A stretch of DNA of 33,192 bases from DASPOJ01 sp049790315 (GCA_049790315.1 JBAQYV010000127.1:1-33192); one strand, 5' to 3'; counted from the stretch's first letter, positions 1 through 8,674 are shown. Program-made: numbers and translations. Notes: a model not told the origin generated them from the letters alone.

Positions 1-2
1 GC

Positions 3-122
3 GTGTGGTGCGCCGACTTCAAAGCTTGGTTCCGCACCGCCGACGGCAAGCGCGTCGATCCGCTGACCATCTCTGGTAACTACGAGACTGTTGGCAGTCA
101 GGGCTTCTTGGCTAGCTCGTAG
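3..122 (+). pseudogene. IS transposase (rve/DDE) C-terminal fragment, truncated
   Basis: The open frame running in from the window edge reads VWCADFKAWFRTADGKRVDP and then LTIS. This resembles the start of the integrase core of IS481/IS3-type transposases, where W-x-x-D-F-K-G-W-F is followed by DGxRxxPLT and the first catalytic Asp lies in the DFK segment. After about 25 recognisable residues the sequence no longer looks like transposase and stops at TAG 120-122, running convergently into the 3' end of the neighbouring thioredoxin gene. The rest of the catalytic triad is missing, so I call it a remnant. The upstream part lies outside the window. The family call is from motif memory only. Confidence 0.6.
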
Positions 123-1012
123 TCGATGTATTGGGTGATTTGTTGTTCGTTGGGACCTACGATTCTTCGGCCGTTTACAAAGATCGTGGGGGTGCTATTG
201 ACGTCCAGGTTTTGGGCTTCGGCTTGTTCGGCGTGGATGAATTGGGCGGTGGCGGGATCGGCCATGCAGGTTTTCATCTGGTCGGAATTTAGACCGGCTT
301 GCGAGGCGAGATCCAGGAGTTTGTCGAAAGCGTTGTCGGGGGAAATTAAGTCCTGGCTGTCGAAGATGCTGTCATGGAATTTCCAAAACGCCGATGGATT
401 TTGAGTGAAGGCGCAATGCCCTGCCTCCGCTGCTGACAACGCCCAGGGATGCAGATCGGTGATCGGAAAATCCTTATACACCAGTCGAATCTGTGGATAT
501 TTTGGCAGGAGCGTTCGCAACAACGTGTCGAGTTGATGGCACATGGGACATTCGTAATCGGCATACTCGACGAGAGTGACGCGGGCGTCGGACGGTCCCT
601 TCGAGGGGGCGCCCTCGGTATGAAGAGATTTGCGAATTGCGTCGAGAGGATCGACAGAAAGATCGTCGAGTTCTCCGCGGATCAAAAACTTTCCATCCTT
701 GCTTACGTAAACCACTGTTGAATCTGTCTGACCGTTGAAGCCAATCTGGACGGCGTATGCGGACAGATCGGAGATCGGTGTGGGTTGAGGTTGGCTGACG
801 CGTACGGTGAAATCTTTCCCGAAGGCGTAGAGGTCGCGGATATAAGCCTCAATCTTTTTCTGGAGTTCAGTTGGCGGCGCGGCAGCGGGAGCGGTGCCTT
901 GCGCGCTCGCGGCGTGCGCGGCAGCAGGCGGCTGCGCGGGCTTTTGCGACTGCGATTGTGCAGTGGCTGCGGATAGGAACAACAGAACAACGGCGATCAG
1001 CGTATTTCGCAC
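98..1012 (-). CDS. Secreted DsbA-family thioredoxin-fold disulfide oxidoreductase
   Basis: This is a 304-aa exported protein. It has an N-terminal signal peptide (residues 1-19, hydrophobic core LIAVVLLFLSAATA), an Ala/Pro/Gln-rich linker (20-48), a small alpha/beta N-terminal domain (about 49-125) and a DsbA-like thioredoxin domain (about 140-300). The redox motif is C155-P-M-C158 in YADYECPMC, and the cis-proline loop is STPTIFVNG near residue 272. Such proteins form or isomerise disulfides in the cell envelope. The layout matches the 'DsbA family/thioredoxin domain-containing' proteins common in Acidobacteriota. The start is GTG with AGGAGA 5 nt upstream. The 3' end overlaps a transposase scrap on the other strand. 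Its redox partner is not visible here. The fold is clear; the substrate is unknown. Confidence 0.88.
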   Translation of the reverse strand: MRNTLIAVVLLFLSAATAQSQSQKPAQPPAAAHAASAQGTAPAAAPPTELQKKIEAYIRDLYAFGKDFTVRVSQPQPTPISDLSAYAVQIGFNGQTDSTVVYVSKDGKFLIRGELDDLSVDPLDAIRKSLHTEGAPSKGPSDARVTLVEYADYECPMCHQLDTLLRTLLPKYPQIRLVYKDFPITDLHPWALSAAEAGHCAFTQNPSAFWKFHDSIFDSQDLISPDNAFDKLLDLASQAGLNSDQMKTCMADPATAQFIHAEQAEAQNLDVNSTPTIFVNGRRIVGPNEQQITQYIDYELAKKP

Positions 1013-1090
1013 GACACTCTCCTTAGTTCACTTTTGCTGTGATCGACTTTTAATGTATCCCGCACCCAAAACTAGACGAATCTATTTCGA

Positions 1091-2728
1091 TTATGGCTCG
1101 AACTTTTGCGCTAGCGGGAATGGGCGACCGAAACCGAAGGCGCGCGATGTGAGTTTGAGTCCGGGCGCAGCTTGTTTTCGCTTGTACTCGTTGCGATCAA
1201 CTTTGATCGCGATGTTGCGAACCAAAGATAAGTCGTAGCTGAAGCGGTCGGCAATCTCTTCCGGCGACTGGAGATCTTCGATGTACGCTTTGAGGATGCT
1301 GTCCAGAACGTCGTAGGGCGGCAGAGAATCGCTGTCCTTTTGGTCGGGACGAAGTTCGGCGGATGGCGGCTTTTCGATTGTCGCGTGGGGGATCAGTTCC
1401 CTTTCGCGATTTATCACGGCGGCCAATTCGTAGACCATGGTTTTCGGGACGTCGGCAATTACGGCGAGGCCACCAGCCATATCGCCATAGAGAGTGCAGT
1501 AGCCTACGGACAATTCGGATTTATTTCCCGTGCTCAACACGAGCGCGCCATATTTATTCGAGAGCGCCATCAGGAGATTGCCGCGGATGCGCGCCTGGAT
1601 ATTTTCTTCTGTGACATCTTCTTTCTTGCCGGCAAAAACCTGGGCAAGCCCCGCGCGATAGCTGGCGAAGACACCGCCGATGGGCAGAACGATGAACTCG
1701 ATGCCGAGATTCTGGGCGAGTTGCTTCGCATCGGTGCGGCTGCCTTCGGAAGAATATGGTCCGGGCATGGACACGCCGAAAACATTTTCCGGACCAACGG
1801 CAGCGGCGGCTATAGCGGCGACTACGGCGGAATCAATTCCTCCGCTTAGGCCGACGACGACCTTGTGGAATCCGCATTTGCGAACGTAATCGCGCGTGCC
1901 GCAGACCAAGGCCTGATACGCGACTACGATTTCCTCTTGCGGTTGGGCGTGGATATCGCCCGAGCCCGCAGCGGAATCGAAGAGGACGAGGTCTTCTTCA
2001 AAGAGCTTGGCCTGAGCGGCGACGCGTCCATCGGGCATGACGGCCATGCTGCCGCCGTCGAAAACCAGAGTGTCATTCCCTCCAACTTGATTGACGTAGA
2101 CGATTGGGCGCTGATGTGTGCGCGCGATGGAGCGAAGCATATCGAGGCGAACATTGCGTTTATCGAGAACGTACGGAGAAGCTGAGAGATTCAGCAGGAT
2201 GGCAGCTCCCTGCCCTACCAGTTCGGTGACGGGATCACGATCGTAAAGACGTTTGACCCAGAAATTCTTGTCGTTCCAAATATCTTCGCAAATGGTGATG
2301 CCGAGATTTTGTCCGCCGAACGTCACGGCTTGCTGCGAACGAGCTGGTTGAAAATAGCGCGATTCATCGAAGACGTCGTAAGTGGGCAGCAACATTTTGT
2401 GCTGCTCGAAAACAATCTTGCCTCCGCTGACGAGGGCGGCGGCATTTGCGGCAGGCTTGCCGGTGGATTCTCCGGAGCGCGCGACGTAGCCGACGACGGC
2501 GGGCAACGGCAATTTCATGGCGAGGCAATCGAGCTCTTTGAGATTGCGGTCAAGAAATGCGGGACGCTCGACGAGATCTTGCGGGAGATAACCGCAGAGG
2601 CAGAGTTCGGAAAAGACGACGAGATCGGCCCCGCTGTCGCGGGCCCGGCCGGCCATCTCGAGAATTCTGGCGGCGTTGCCGGAGAAATCGCCGACAGTCG
2701 GGTTGAGTTGGCCCAGCGCGATTTTCAT
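1091..2728 (-). CDS. nadE: Glutamine-dependent NAD+ synthetase
   Basis: This cytosolic two-domain enzyme (545 aa) makes NAD+ from nicotinate adenine dinucleotide, ATP and glutamine, the last step of NAD synthesis. The N-terminal nitrilase-type amidohydrolase domain (about 1-260) has the Glu-Lys-Cys triad at E41 (FSELCLCGY), K111 (EQHKMLLPTYDVFDE) and C147 (GITICEDIW). The C-terminal synthetase domain (about 270-545) carries the PP-loop SGGIDS at 295-300 and the later LSTGNKSELSVGYCTLYGDM segment. I start at ATG 2728 because MKIALGQLNPTVGDF is the usual N-terminus of the family; the frame stays open 13 codons further upstream. Length is normal for the glutamine-using form. The gene stands alone, with about 80 bp to the downstream thioredoxin gene. 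Confidence 0.97.
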   Translation of the reverse strand: MKIALGQLNPTVGDFSGNAARILEMAGRARDSGADLVVFSELCLCGYLPQDLVERPAFLDRNLKELDCLAMKLPLPAVVGYVARSGESTGKPAANAAALVSGGKIVFEQHKMLLPTYDVFDESRYFQPARSQQAVTFGGQNLGITICEDIWNDKNFWVKRLYDRDPVTELVGQGAAILLNLSASPYVLDKRNVRLDMLRSIARTHQRPIVYVNQVGGNDTLVFDGGSMAVMPDGRVAAQAKLFEEDLVLFDSAAGSGDIHAQPQEEIVVAYQALVCGTRDYVRKCGFHKVVVGLSGGIDSAVVAAIAAAAVGPENVFGVSMPGPYSSEGSRTDAKQLAQNLGIEFIVLPIGGVFASYRAGLAQVFAGKKEDVTEENIQARIRGNLLMALSNKYGALVLSTGNKSELSVGYCTLYGDMAGGLAVIADVPKTMVYELAAVINRERELIPHATIEKPPSAELRPDQKDSDSLPPYDVLDSILKAYIEDLQSPEEIADRFSYDLSLVRNIAIKVDRNEYKRKQAAPGLKLTSRAFGFGRPFPLAQKFEP

Positions 2729-3144
2729 CGATACGCCTAGAATACGGTGGGGCGAAGGACTTTGCAATGCGGCCCAATTGGGAGGTTGGAAATGGCAGGC
2801 ACGATCGACTGATGCGGAAAACGGACAAGCGAACTTATAGGTCTGGGGCGGACATGTCGCTTGTCCGGTGATCCGACTACACGTGGGTCAGGCGGGTGTT
2901 TGAGGGCTGATCCACACACGCCGAGGATTGCGCAAGAAGTACGGACGGCCAAAGAATGAGCGCCAGGAAACCGGGCGCGAACCGGCGCAAGTACATGCGG
3001 CCGTACATAATCGAGCTATACACTCCATCCAACTTGATGACAATTCGCCCGCAACCGTTGCAAGTGGCATGAGCCCCACGGCCGATCAACACGAGCGCTC
3101 ATCAGGACTTAACCTAACCGCTGCTCACTCCTGGCTCTAGTTCC
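2729..3144. other. Intergenic region, no convincing gene
   Basis: This gap of about 415 bp lies between nadE and the methyltransferase gene. The only frame with any character is on the minus strand at 2877-3092 (71 codons, GTG start). It encodes a possible zinc-knuckle start (ATCNGCGR) followed by a hydrophobic stretch (FLALILWPSVLLA). It has no clear ribosome-binding site and I recognise no family, so it could be a decayed gene or chance. No strong promoter, terminator or RNA structure was found. Confidence 0.4.
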
Positions 3145-3843
3145 TCACTTCGCGAGGACCATTAGGTTGAATCCCCCAAGTAGATTGACCGCGAAACCCG
3201 GATAAATGGCAAAGAGGAATCTGCGAGGCAGCCGAAGGAGTTGGCCTCGCCAATGACGGGGAATATCGATCATTCGCGGCGTGTAGCACCAATCGATGAT
3301 CTCGTATCCGAGATCCGTGAGGGCGAACATCGCAGTGGGCTTGGAAAAATAATGGAGATGCGGGTGCTGTTGCCGGTTGCGAATCATGCTTGTCTCGCGG
3401 AGAACGTGCTGCACAGAAATGTCCAGGGGAATATGGATCAGCTTGTAGGTACCCCGCGACTTGAGATCCCGCAAAAATCCGCGATAGTCCTCAACATGAG
3501 CGAGGACGTCAATAGCCATCACCAGATCGAAACATTTTCCGCCCCATGGCTCATCGCCGAACAATGCGAAATGCAATCTTTCATTTGCTCGATCCTGGCA
3601 CAGTTCAATAGCCTGGGCTGAAACGTCAGTGCCCCACAGCTCGCAAGTTGGATCGAGGCTTTGCTGCAGCAACCGGAGAACCTCTCCGGCGCCGCAACCG
3701 GCTTCGTAGATTGTTCTGGGGGCGATTTCATTGCGCTTCAGAATCCGAAGAATCTGCCGCACCTTCCAACCCGAGTCGGCCACATGCCAATCGGGATTCT
3801 GCCGGAGGTAGGTTCCGTCGAGGTAATCAGTTGGGCCTGGCAT
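3145..3843 (-). CDS. Class I SAM-dependent methyltransferase
   Basis: This 232-aa protein has a Methyltransf_23-type Rossmann domain. Motif I is EAGCGAGE (residues 47-54), the acidic residue after strand 2 is D73 (WGTDVSAQAIE), and the motif IV region is DLVMAIDVLAHVED (about 105-118). The pattern is that of small-molecule or lipid/ubiquinone-type methyltransferases, but the acceptor cannot be read from the sequence. The last ~50 residues are hydrophobic and basic (HWRGQLLRLPRRFLFAIYPGFAVN), suggesting membrane association. AGGGA precedes the ATG. It is the last gene of a three-gene minus-strand run with the ATP-grasp and SbnB-like genes (134-bp gap to the ATP-grasp stop), so a shared pathway is inferred and not shown. 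Confidence 0.82.
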   Translation of the reverse strand: MPGPTDYLDGTYLRQNPDWHVADSGWKVRQILRILKRNEIAPRTIYEAGCGAGEVLRLLQQSLDPTCELWGTDVSAQAIELCQDRANERLHFALFGDEPWGGKCFDLVMAIDVLAHVEDYRGFLRDLKSRGTYKLIHIPLDISVQHVLRETSMIRNRQQHPHLHYFSKPTAMFALTDLGYEIIDWCYTPRMIDIPRHWRGQLLRLPRRFLFAIYPGFAVNLLGGFNLMVLAK

Positions 3844-3977
3844 TCATTCCCTATTCTCAATTGAAGCCAAGACATCATCGCAAACCTTGCTCGGACACAG
3901 TGCCATTCTTTCACTTATGGATTCTGCGTATCTGTGAGAGCGGAATCCGTCGAAGAAGCACTCGCAGAAGCGGGACC

Positions 3978-5186
3978 CTATCCCCCGCCGAAGCGTTTGC
4001 GGAGCCACAGGAGCGGTAGTGTCGCCAACGGCGCCAGATCATCGGAAGCAAGCCACACGCCCTCTTGAACGCCACGCAACGAGCGCATCCATGAGCTGAG
4101 AGTCAACTCTCGGTCTCGAAAGTAAGTCCAGGTGGAAGCAAGGTCATTGGTCTCCACGATCCATTTGCGGCCTTCGGATACCTGCCCGGACGGGATGCTC
4201 TGGCCCGTAAGATCAAGGTAAAGCGCCCGAGCAACATCCATTCCGTTTGTCGCGGCAAATAAGCGAAACGTTGAGCCAATGCGCGGATTCACGTCGAGTA
4301 GCTTATATTGGCCGTCGCGGGCGTCAAAGCGATAGCCGACATCCAAAGGTCCGCGATAGCCAACGGCTTGCATCAACTGCTTCGTTTGCGTTTCCACCAC
4401 GTCATTTCTCGCGCAGATTCCGAGTGAGGTGCTGCCATGATGCGCTGGAAACTGGCGGAGCTTCCTCCCCGTGGCGCCAAACAAACATTGCGACTCATCA
4501 TTGAAGTAGCCGTTGAACATCCAGATCGCATCATCGCCGCCGGGGATGTGTTCCTGCAGGATGAGGCCGCACCGGCCGGTGGCCGCATTCAAGTCAAAGA
4601 CTTCGAGCAGCTCGTTCTCGTCGGTCACAATCGTCACCCGCAACCGTTTTCTTCTTCTCCCCAGAAATTCTCCATGTTCTCCCTTCACAATAATGGGAAA
4701 ACTCGTGGTGTTTACGAAACTCATGACCTCGTCTCGAGACTGAGGCGACGCTGTCTTGGCCGTGGGGATCCGCAGCTTGCGACACAAATCGAAGGTTTGC
4801 CGCTTGCTGACAAAACAGCGTACCACCTCGGCGCGGGGGGTGGAAAAGAGGTATTCCCGTTCAAGAATCTCAGCGTTTTCAGCAACGAACAGAGCTGTGA
4901 TATCAGAGGTAGCGATCAGCAGAGGCCGCCGCCCAATGTGCCTCGCAACTTCCCGTAGAAATGACAGCGAATTCGCAGGCGTAGCGGAAGAAAAGTCCAA
5001 GCGGAAAATTCGTCTGAGGAAACGTGAATGCGCCGACGGCTCCCAGAAACTCTGGTGGACTCCATAGACGGGAATCCCCGCACGTCCAAGACTCCGAATA
5101 ATCCCGACGCCACCATGTTGGGACGACACGAGAACAACGACCGGCACTGAATTGTTCTCAATACAGGTCGACCCTTGGTTTAGCAC
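3978..5186 (-). CDS. ATP-grasp ligase (carboxylate-amine ligase-like)
   Basis: This 402-aa protein has a pre-ATP-grasp Rossmann-like domain (about 14-120) followed by an ATP-grasp domain (about 128-330). The latter includes the nucleotide lysine in FPIIVKGE (K168), the hinge/ATP segment LQEHIPGGDDA (210-220) and the metal-binding strand KLLDVNPRIGST (D298, N300). The family activates a carboxylate as an acylphosphate and joins it to an amine. Members like this include D-aspartate ligase and peptide or amino-acid ligases found in natural-product clusters. The C-terminal 70 residues are less conserved, with a hydrophobic LAPLATLPLLWL end. The start is a GTG, 30 bp after the stop of the SbnB-like gene, so the two are probably cotranscribed. 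Domain assignment is firm; the substrate is unknown. Confidence 0.85.
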   Translation of the reverse strand: MLNQGSTCIENNSVPVVVLVSSQHGGVGIIRSLGRAGIPVYGVHQSFWEPSAHSRFLRRIFRLDFSSATPANSLSFLREVARHIGRRPLLIATSDITALFVAENAEILEREYLFSTPRAEVVRCFVSKRQTFDLCRKLRIPTAKTASPQSRDEVMSFVNTTSFPIIVKGEHGEFLGRRRKRLRVTIVTDENELLEVFDLNAATGRCGLILQEHIPGGDDAIWMFNGYFNDESQCLFGATGRKLRQFPAHHGSTSLGICARNDVVETQTKQLMQAVGYRGPLDVGYRFDARDGQYKLLDVNPRIGSTFRLFAATNGMDVARALYLDLTGQSIPSGQVSEGRKWIVETNDLASTWTYFRDRELTLSSWMRSLRGVQEGVWLASDDLAPLATLPLLWLRKRFGGG

Positions 5187-5216
5187 TGTGGTCTCTCGTC
5201 CTGGACAACTTGCCGG

Positions 5217-6284
5217 CTAAACCCAGAGCGGCTCTTTCCATAGCGGCAAGCGTATGCCGAGGTTCCGCGCGCGCGCGTTTTCATACACCGTCCACGCCAG
5301 GGCGACATCATTTACACCCATGCCCATGTGACAGTAGTGGATTCGCTCGTCGCTTTCCCGGCCCATTTTGGTTCCCAGAATTAATTCGCCGAGATTTGCT
5401 TGAACGTCTTCATCGCGCAACAAACCTTGCCGGTGCATGATGGCGGGGGTCATAATACCGCGCTGCTTCACCGTTTCCCAATCGTCGGTAACTATCTTCT
5501 TGCACTGCAGGATAACGCCAAACTCGCATTCATGGCCCGCCATCTGTATCGTCAGCGCACCTGGTTTGATATGCGGCACCCGAATCAGCGGCTCCTGGGC
5601 GGTGGTTACGGTCAGCGCCACGTCTGCATCACGGAGGGCGTCCTCAATGGTCCGCGCTACACGCACAGGAGCATCCCATCGGCGGCGGCAGTCTTCGGCG
5701 ACAGACTCTGCCATTGAAACTTGCCGACCGAAGAGAGCGATCTCTTCAACATTGCGGAGTTCCGTCCACAGCCCCAGGATCTGGGTCCGAGATTGCAATC
5801 CTGCGCCGACGATGCCAATTTTGCGCGCCTTCTTGGAGGCCAGATAGCGAACGCCCAAGCCTGTCATCGCACCGGTGCGCATGGCGCTGATCAGGCCTCC
5901 ATCCATCACAGCCAGAGGAACTCCGGTGTTCGGACAGTTCAGTATGATCAGGCCGCTAGCACGCGGCCTACCGACCTGACGGTTGGCAGGGAAACTGGCA
6001 ATCCATTTCATGCCAACGGCGGAGCGCGCTGGCGCTTCGATCGATGCTGCCAGCCCAGAGAAGCGGCCTTGCTGTTCGCTTTCCGCGGTGTCTGCTTTTC
6101 GCAGCACAATTTTATGCGGCTCTCGAACCTCGCCTTTGGCGAACCGCGCCTGCGCTTCTCCGACCACAGTCATTGCTCGGCGCATATCGAGCACGTCGGT
6201 GCCGAGCACCGCTTCCTGGTCCAGATAGAGAAACTCCACTGTCCCCAACGCGCCTCCTCGCGAGTGGTCACTCGCTCTGCCCAT
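5217..6284 (-). CDS. Ornithine cyclodeaminase / mu-crystallin / SbnB-like NAD(P)-dependent dehydrogenase
   Basis: The protein is 355 aa with an OCD/mu-crystallin fold. Its substrate half (about 15-150 plus the C-terminus) contains GMKWIASFPANR, PRASGLIILN and MRTGAMTGLG. Its Rossmann half (about 154-310) carries IGIVGAGLQSR (glycines at 158, 160 and 162, R165), and the C-terminal GMGVNDVALA segment includes the conserved Asp (D326). The KWIxSFPxN and PRAS motifs are close to SbnB, which releases 2,3-diaminopropionate from an opine-like intermediate, but other family members are cyclodeaminases or imine reductases. I chose ATG 6284 because GGGAG lies 6 nt upstream; a GTG at 6311 is also possible. 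It leads the cassette with the ATP-grasp and methyltransferase genes. No SbnA partner is visible. Confidence 0.85.
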   Translation of the reverse strand: MGRASDHSRGGALGTVEFLYLDQEAVLGTDVLDMRRAMTVVGEAQARFAKGEVREPHKIVLRKADTAESEQQGRFSGLAASIEAPARSAVGMKWIASFPANRQVGRPRASGLIILNCPNTGVPLAVMDGGLISAMRTGAMTGLGVRYLASKKARKIGIVGAGLQSRTQILGLWTELRNVEEIALFGRQVSMAESVAEDCRRRWDAPVRVARTIEDALRDADVALTVTTAQEPLIRVPHIKPGALTIQMAGHECEFGVILQCKKIVTDDWETVKQRGIMTPAIMHRQGLLRDEDVQANLGELILGTKMGRESDERIHYCHMGMGVNDVALAWTVYENARARNLGIRLPLWKEPLWV

Positions 6285-6566
6285 GAGTTTCTCCCAGGGC
6301 GCTCTTCTCACTGCGGGAGTTGTTTTTCAGTTTAGAAAACTCAAAAGAAACCTAGAGCCGCAATACTATCGTCAACGGTCTGCTCGGTGAAGAAATTTGC
6401 TTGGTTCGGCGGGAATCACTGCGCCGGGCTTAAGAGTGGGCGCTCGATGCCCTTGTCATAAGAGTGAGCCCCTCGCCCCTCGACCCTCGCCTTCGATGCG
6501 CAATAAACAAAAATGTGGTCTTAACTCCTGATTAGTAAGATTATGCTGTGTTTACTGGCTTTTTTC

Positions 6567-7460
6567 CTAGGGCCCCGCCTGCTTGTGCGCTCTCTTGTGA
6601 ACGATATTGGGCCAGAACTCCTGGAGCACGTTGAACGGCACACTGAGTCCGAGTTGCTCGCTGGCGTTGGCAAACGTATATTCGACCACGGAATGCCGGC
6701 CGGGGTGCCACGTTGTTGAGATCGCGGTGGAAGCGTAGTACCCGACGAGCTTTGAGATGTTCAAGGTCGGATGCCCCTGATTGTTGTAAGTGAGAAAACT
6801 GTATTCGATCGCGTGAAGGAGTCGCCGCTTACCTCCGCGCTCGTTGGAAATATATCGAACGTCTTCATGCAGCACCGCCGAAAGCGGCGCCCGAATGGTC
6901 CCCGAGACAAGGTTGCCCGCGATGCGCGAGGCCTCTCGAAGTCCGAATCCCGAAAAGCCACCACCCCATTGCCGAGGCGAGTTTGTGGCCTGATCGAGAA
7001 CAAGAGCAAAAAGGGTCGGCTTGAAGTAGGCTCCGACGGAAAAGAAATCTTGAGTCCAATAAAGCTTCAAACGTTCTTTCCCGGTCAGCGGAGTGAAATT
7101 CGAAGCCGGCACCGTGGTCAAGCCGGTGACGGGATTCACGGCCAAGCGCGACTTCTGGTTTTCCGCGGTGGACGGCGCCGGAACCGCCGATTGCTGCGGG
7201 CCTGATTGTTGGGTACCTGATGGCGGCGCGGGGGCCTCTTGGCCGGCGTTTCCGGCGGGATTCTTCGCAGTGCCGGAACTCGCGTCCTGGGCAGAAAGCG
7301 CATCCGAATTCAGCGCGCTTAGTTGTGGATCATTTGCGACCGGGCCAGCGACCGGTCGGACCTGCTGAGAACGCGCCGTGGCAGGGATCGCAAGCAGCGC
7401 AATCGCGGCAAGAAGTGCTGCGAGGGCATTTCTGCCTTTTGTTTGGGGCCATCTCGGCAC
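6567..7460 (-). CDS. Secreted protein of unknown function
   Basis: I do not recognise a named family. From GTG 7460 (GAGGAG about 11 nt upstream) the protein is about 297 aa. A signal peptide is evident (NALAALLAAIALLAIPATARSQQ). It is followed by an Ala/Ser/Gln/Pro-rich low-complexity linker of about 80 residues, then a conserved-looking C-terminal domain of about 165 residues rich in aromatic and Gly residues (for example LYWTQDFFSVGAYFKP, QWGGGFSGFGLREASR, GYYASTAISTTWHPG). The frame is open for 76 more codons upstream, but that part lacks a signal peptide and reads like chance coding, so I prefer the internal start. The domain could be an outer-membrane or periplasmic module; this is a guess. 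It is transcribed alone. Confidence 0.6.
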   Translation of the reverse strand: MPRWPQTKGRNALAALLAAIALLAIPATARSQQVRPVAGPVANDPQLSALNSDALSAQDASSGTAKNPAGNAGQEAPAPPSGTQQSGPQQSAVPAPSTAENQKSRLAVNPVTGLTTVPASNFTPLTGKERLKLYWTQDFFSVGAYFKPTLFALVLDQATNSPRQWGGGFSGFGLREASRIAGNLVSGTIRAPLSAVLHEDVRYISNERGGKRRLLHAIEYSFLTYNNQGHPTLNISKLVGYYASTAISTTWHPGRHSVVEYTFANASEQLGLSVPFNVLQEFWPNIVHKRAHKQAGP

Positions 7461-8103
7461 GAAGTCGGGAACTCCTCTCGTCGACGTGGGGCAGTAGATT
7501 CGCCGAGATTTCAGTTTTGACTCAGGGGGTTGTTTTCGTCTCGCATTACAGGCGACAAAACCCACTGCGGCTGCAGCCGCGCGTTCATCTTGGTACGGCG
7601 CTTCAAACATGACGGAGGGCGCGGGAAGGTTTACGTGTAGAGTGCCCTTCCGCAAAATTAGGCCGTCAAGACCTCGCAATCCTAACATGGCTTCCCGGGC
7701 AATCGTGAATTAGTCTCGAGAATCGCCCAGACCGGGCATATGGGATGCCGGAGCGAAGATGTCCGGCAATCCGAATTCCATGATCAGTCCGTGTCAAGAA
7801 CGTAAAAGTTCTCCAGACCGCGCGACCGGAGCACCAATCATATCCTTCCCGCAGCAACTGATCTTTCTCTTGTGAACATCCAGCCAGATGTAATACATCC
7901 GGTTCGCGGCGACCCCTTTGGTCTGATTCTGAGTGAGCGCTCGCGCTGAGCTTAGCTTTTTCTACCAAGTGCCCCCAATGAATTATTTATTCAAACGAGC
8001 CTGCTAAATGAAATTAATTGGGGGAAATGCAAATGCGCCGCAGGAGGCAATCCTGCGGCGCATTGGGCAATTCGGCCGACGTCCTCTTGGAGACGGTGGC
8101 CGC
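7461..8103. other. Intergenic region with hairpin and inverted repeat
   Basis: About 640 bp without a convincing gene. A 100-codon minus-strand frame (7666-7968) has no signal, domain or good ribosome-binding site, and I treat it as chance. The right end is AT-rich and holds an 8-bp inverted repeat (CCCCCAAT 7972-7979 with ATTGGGGG 8017-8024), followed by the strong hairpin at 8032-8064 listed separately. The promoter of the secreted protein gene should lie in the left half, but I see no good -35/-10 pair. Confidence 0.4.
8032..8064 (-). terminator. Strong hairpin after the PEP-CTERM gene
   Basis: A perfect 14-bp stem (8032-8045 pairing with 8051-8064) closes a 5-nt loop about 40 bp past the stop codon of the PEP-CTERM gene. 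The stem is GC-rich (AATGCGCCGCAGGA arm). On the minus strand it is followed by TGCATTTCCCC, so the U-tract is poor. It may act as a transcript-end stabiliser or weak terminator. Confidence 0.6.
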
Positions 8104-8625
8104 TTAGGGCGTTGCAGCCGCCTGTTGGAGGCCCTTGGCAAAGCGTTTTCGCGTCACCATCACGAACCCTAGCAACCCTACCCCGATCAGCAAGAGACTG
8201 CTCGTGCCAGGCTCGGGGGTCGCGACGCTCGCAGTAAGCGTCCCAGCAGCCGTCTCGTCAATCCCGTCGGGACCGAGAAATGATGTGCCTGAGCCAACTA
8301 AGACCGCCGTTGGATCAATGCTCGTAATTAGAACCAGATATCCGCCGTTTGAATCGGCATACCATGTGTCTGGAACAGGAATTACCGGTGCAGACCCGGA
8401 CGTTCCGGTGAACGAGTATTGGGTTCCGTCCCAGGTAACGGTGAACGGGCTGATAACGTCCGTATCGGAATCGTAGGTGAATGATCCGATGGGTGGGGTC
8501 GGGATTGTGGAGCCGCCAACATCGACCGCGAAATCGATGTTATAGGTGGTGGTATCCGCCTTGGCGTTGGGCACGAGCGCGACCGCAAATACTAAAGCGA
8601 TGACTATCCAGGGAATGTTTCGCAC
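8104..8625 (-). CDS. PEP-CTERM sorting domain protein
   Basis: This 173-aa exported protein has a signal peptide (about 1-23, IVIALVFAVALVPNAKA) and a Gly/Thr/Asp/Pro-rich beta-type body (24-135) without a recognised fold. It ends with a classic PEP-CTERM signal: PEP at 137-139, a hydrophobic helix at 142-157 (SSLLLIGVGLLGFVMV), then RKR at 159-161. By family knowledge such proteins are processed by an exosortase and linked to extracellular polysaccharide export; no exosortase gene is present in the window. The start is GTG, with AGGAGG 10 nt upstream. The gene has its own upstream hairpins (8650-8674) and a downstream hairpin, so it is probably monocistronic. Confidence 0.9.
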   Translation of the reverse strand: MRNIPWIVIALVFAVALVPNAKADTTTYNIDFAVDVGGSTIPTPPIGSFTYDSDTDVISPFTVTWDGTQYSFTGTSGSAPVIPVPDTWYADSNGGYLVLITSIDPTAVLVGSGTSFLGPDGIDETAAGTLTASVATPEPGTSSLLLIGVGLLGFVMVTRKRFAKGLQQAAATP

Positions 8626-8649
8626 TTTATAAAGTCCTCCTCAATTTGA

Positions 8650-8674
8650 CCGGCAGAGAGCGGCACGCTGCCGG
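8650..8674 (-). promoter_or_regulatory. Alternative hairpins upstream of the PEP-CTERM ribosome-binding site
   Basis: The arms CCGGCAG (8650-8656) and CTGCCGG (8668-8674) can pair. A competing shorter hairpin is CGGCA (8661-8665) with TGCCG (8669-8673). They lie about 15 bp before the AGGAGG of the PEP-CTERM gene. A regulatory role is speculation; the pairing itself is visible. Confidence 0.3.

Noticed and set aside
2877..3092. 71-codon minus-strand ORF with CNGCGR and a hydrophobic stretch
   Set aside because: Suggestive of a zinc-knuckle remnant, but there is no ribosome-binding site or known family; kept only as a note in the intergenic entry.
7666..7968. 100-codon minus-strand ORF
   Set aside because: No ribosome-binding site, signal peptide or recognisable motif; composition looks random.
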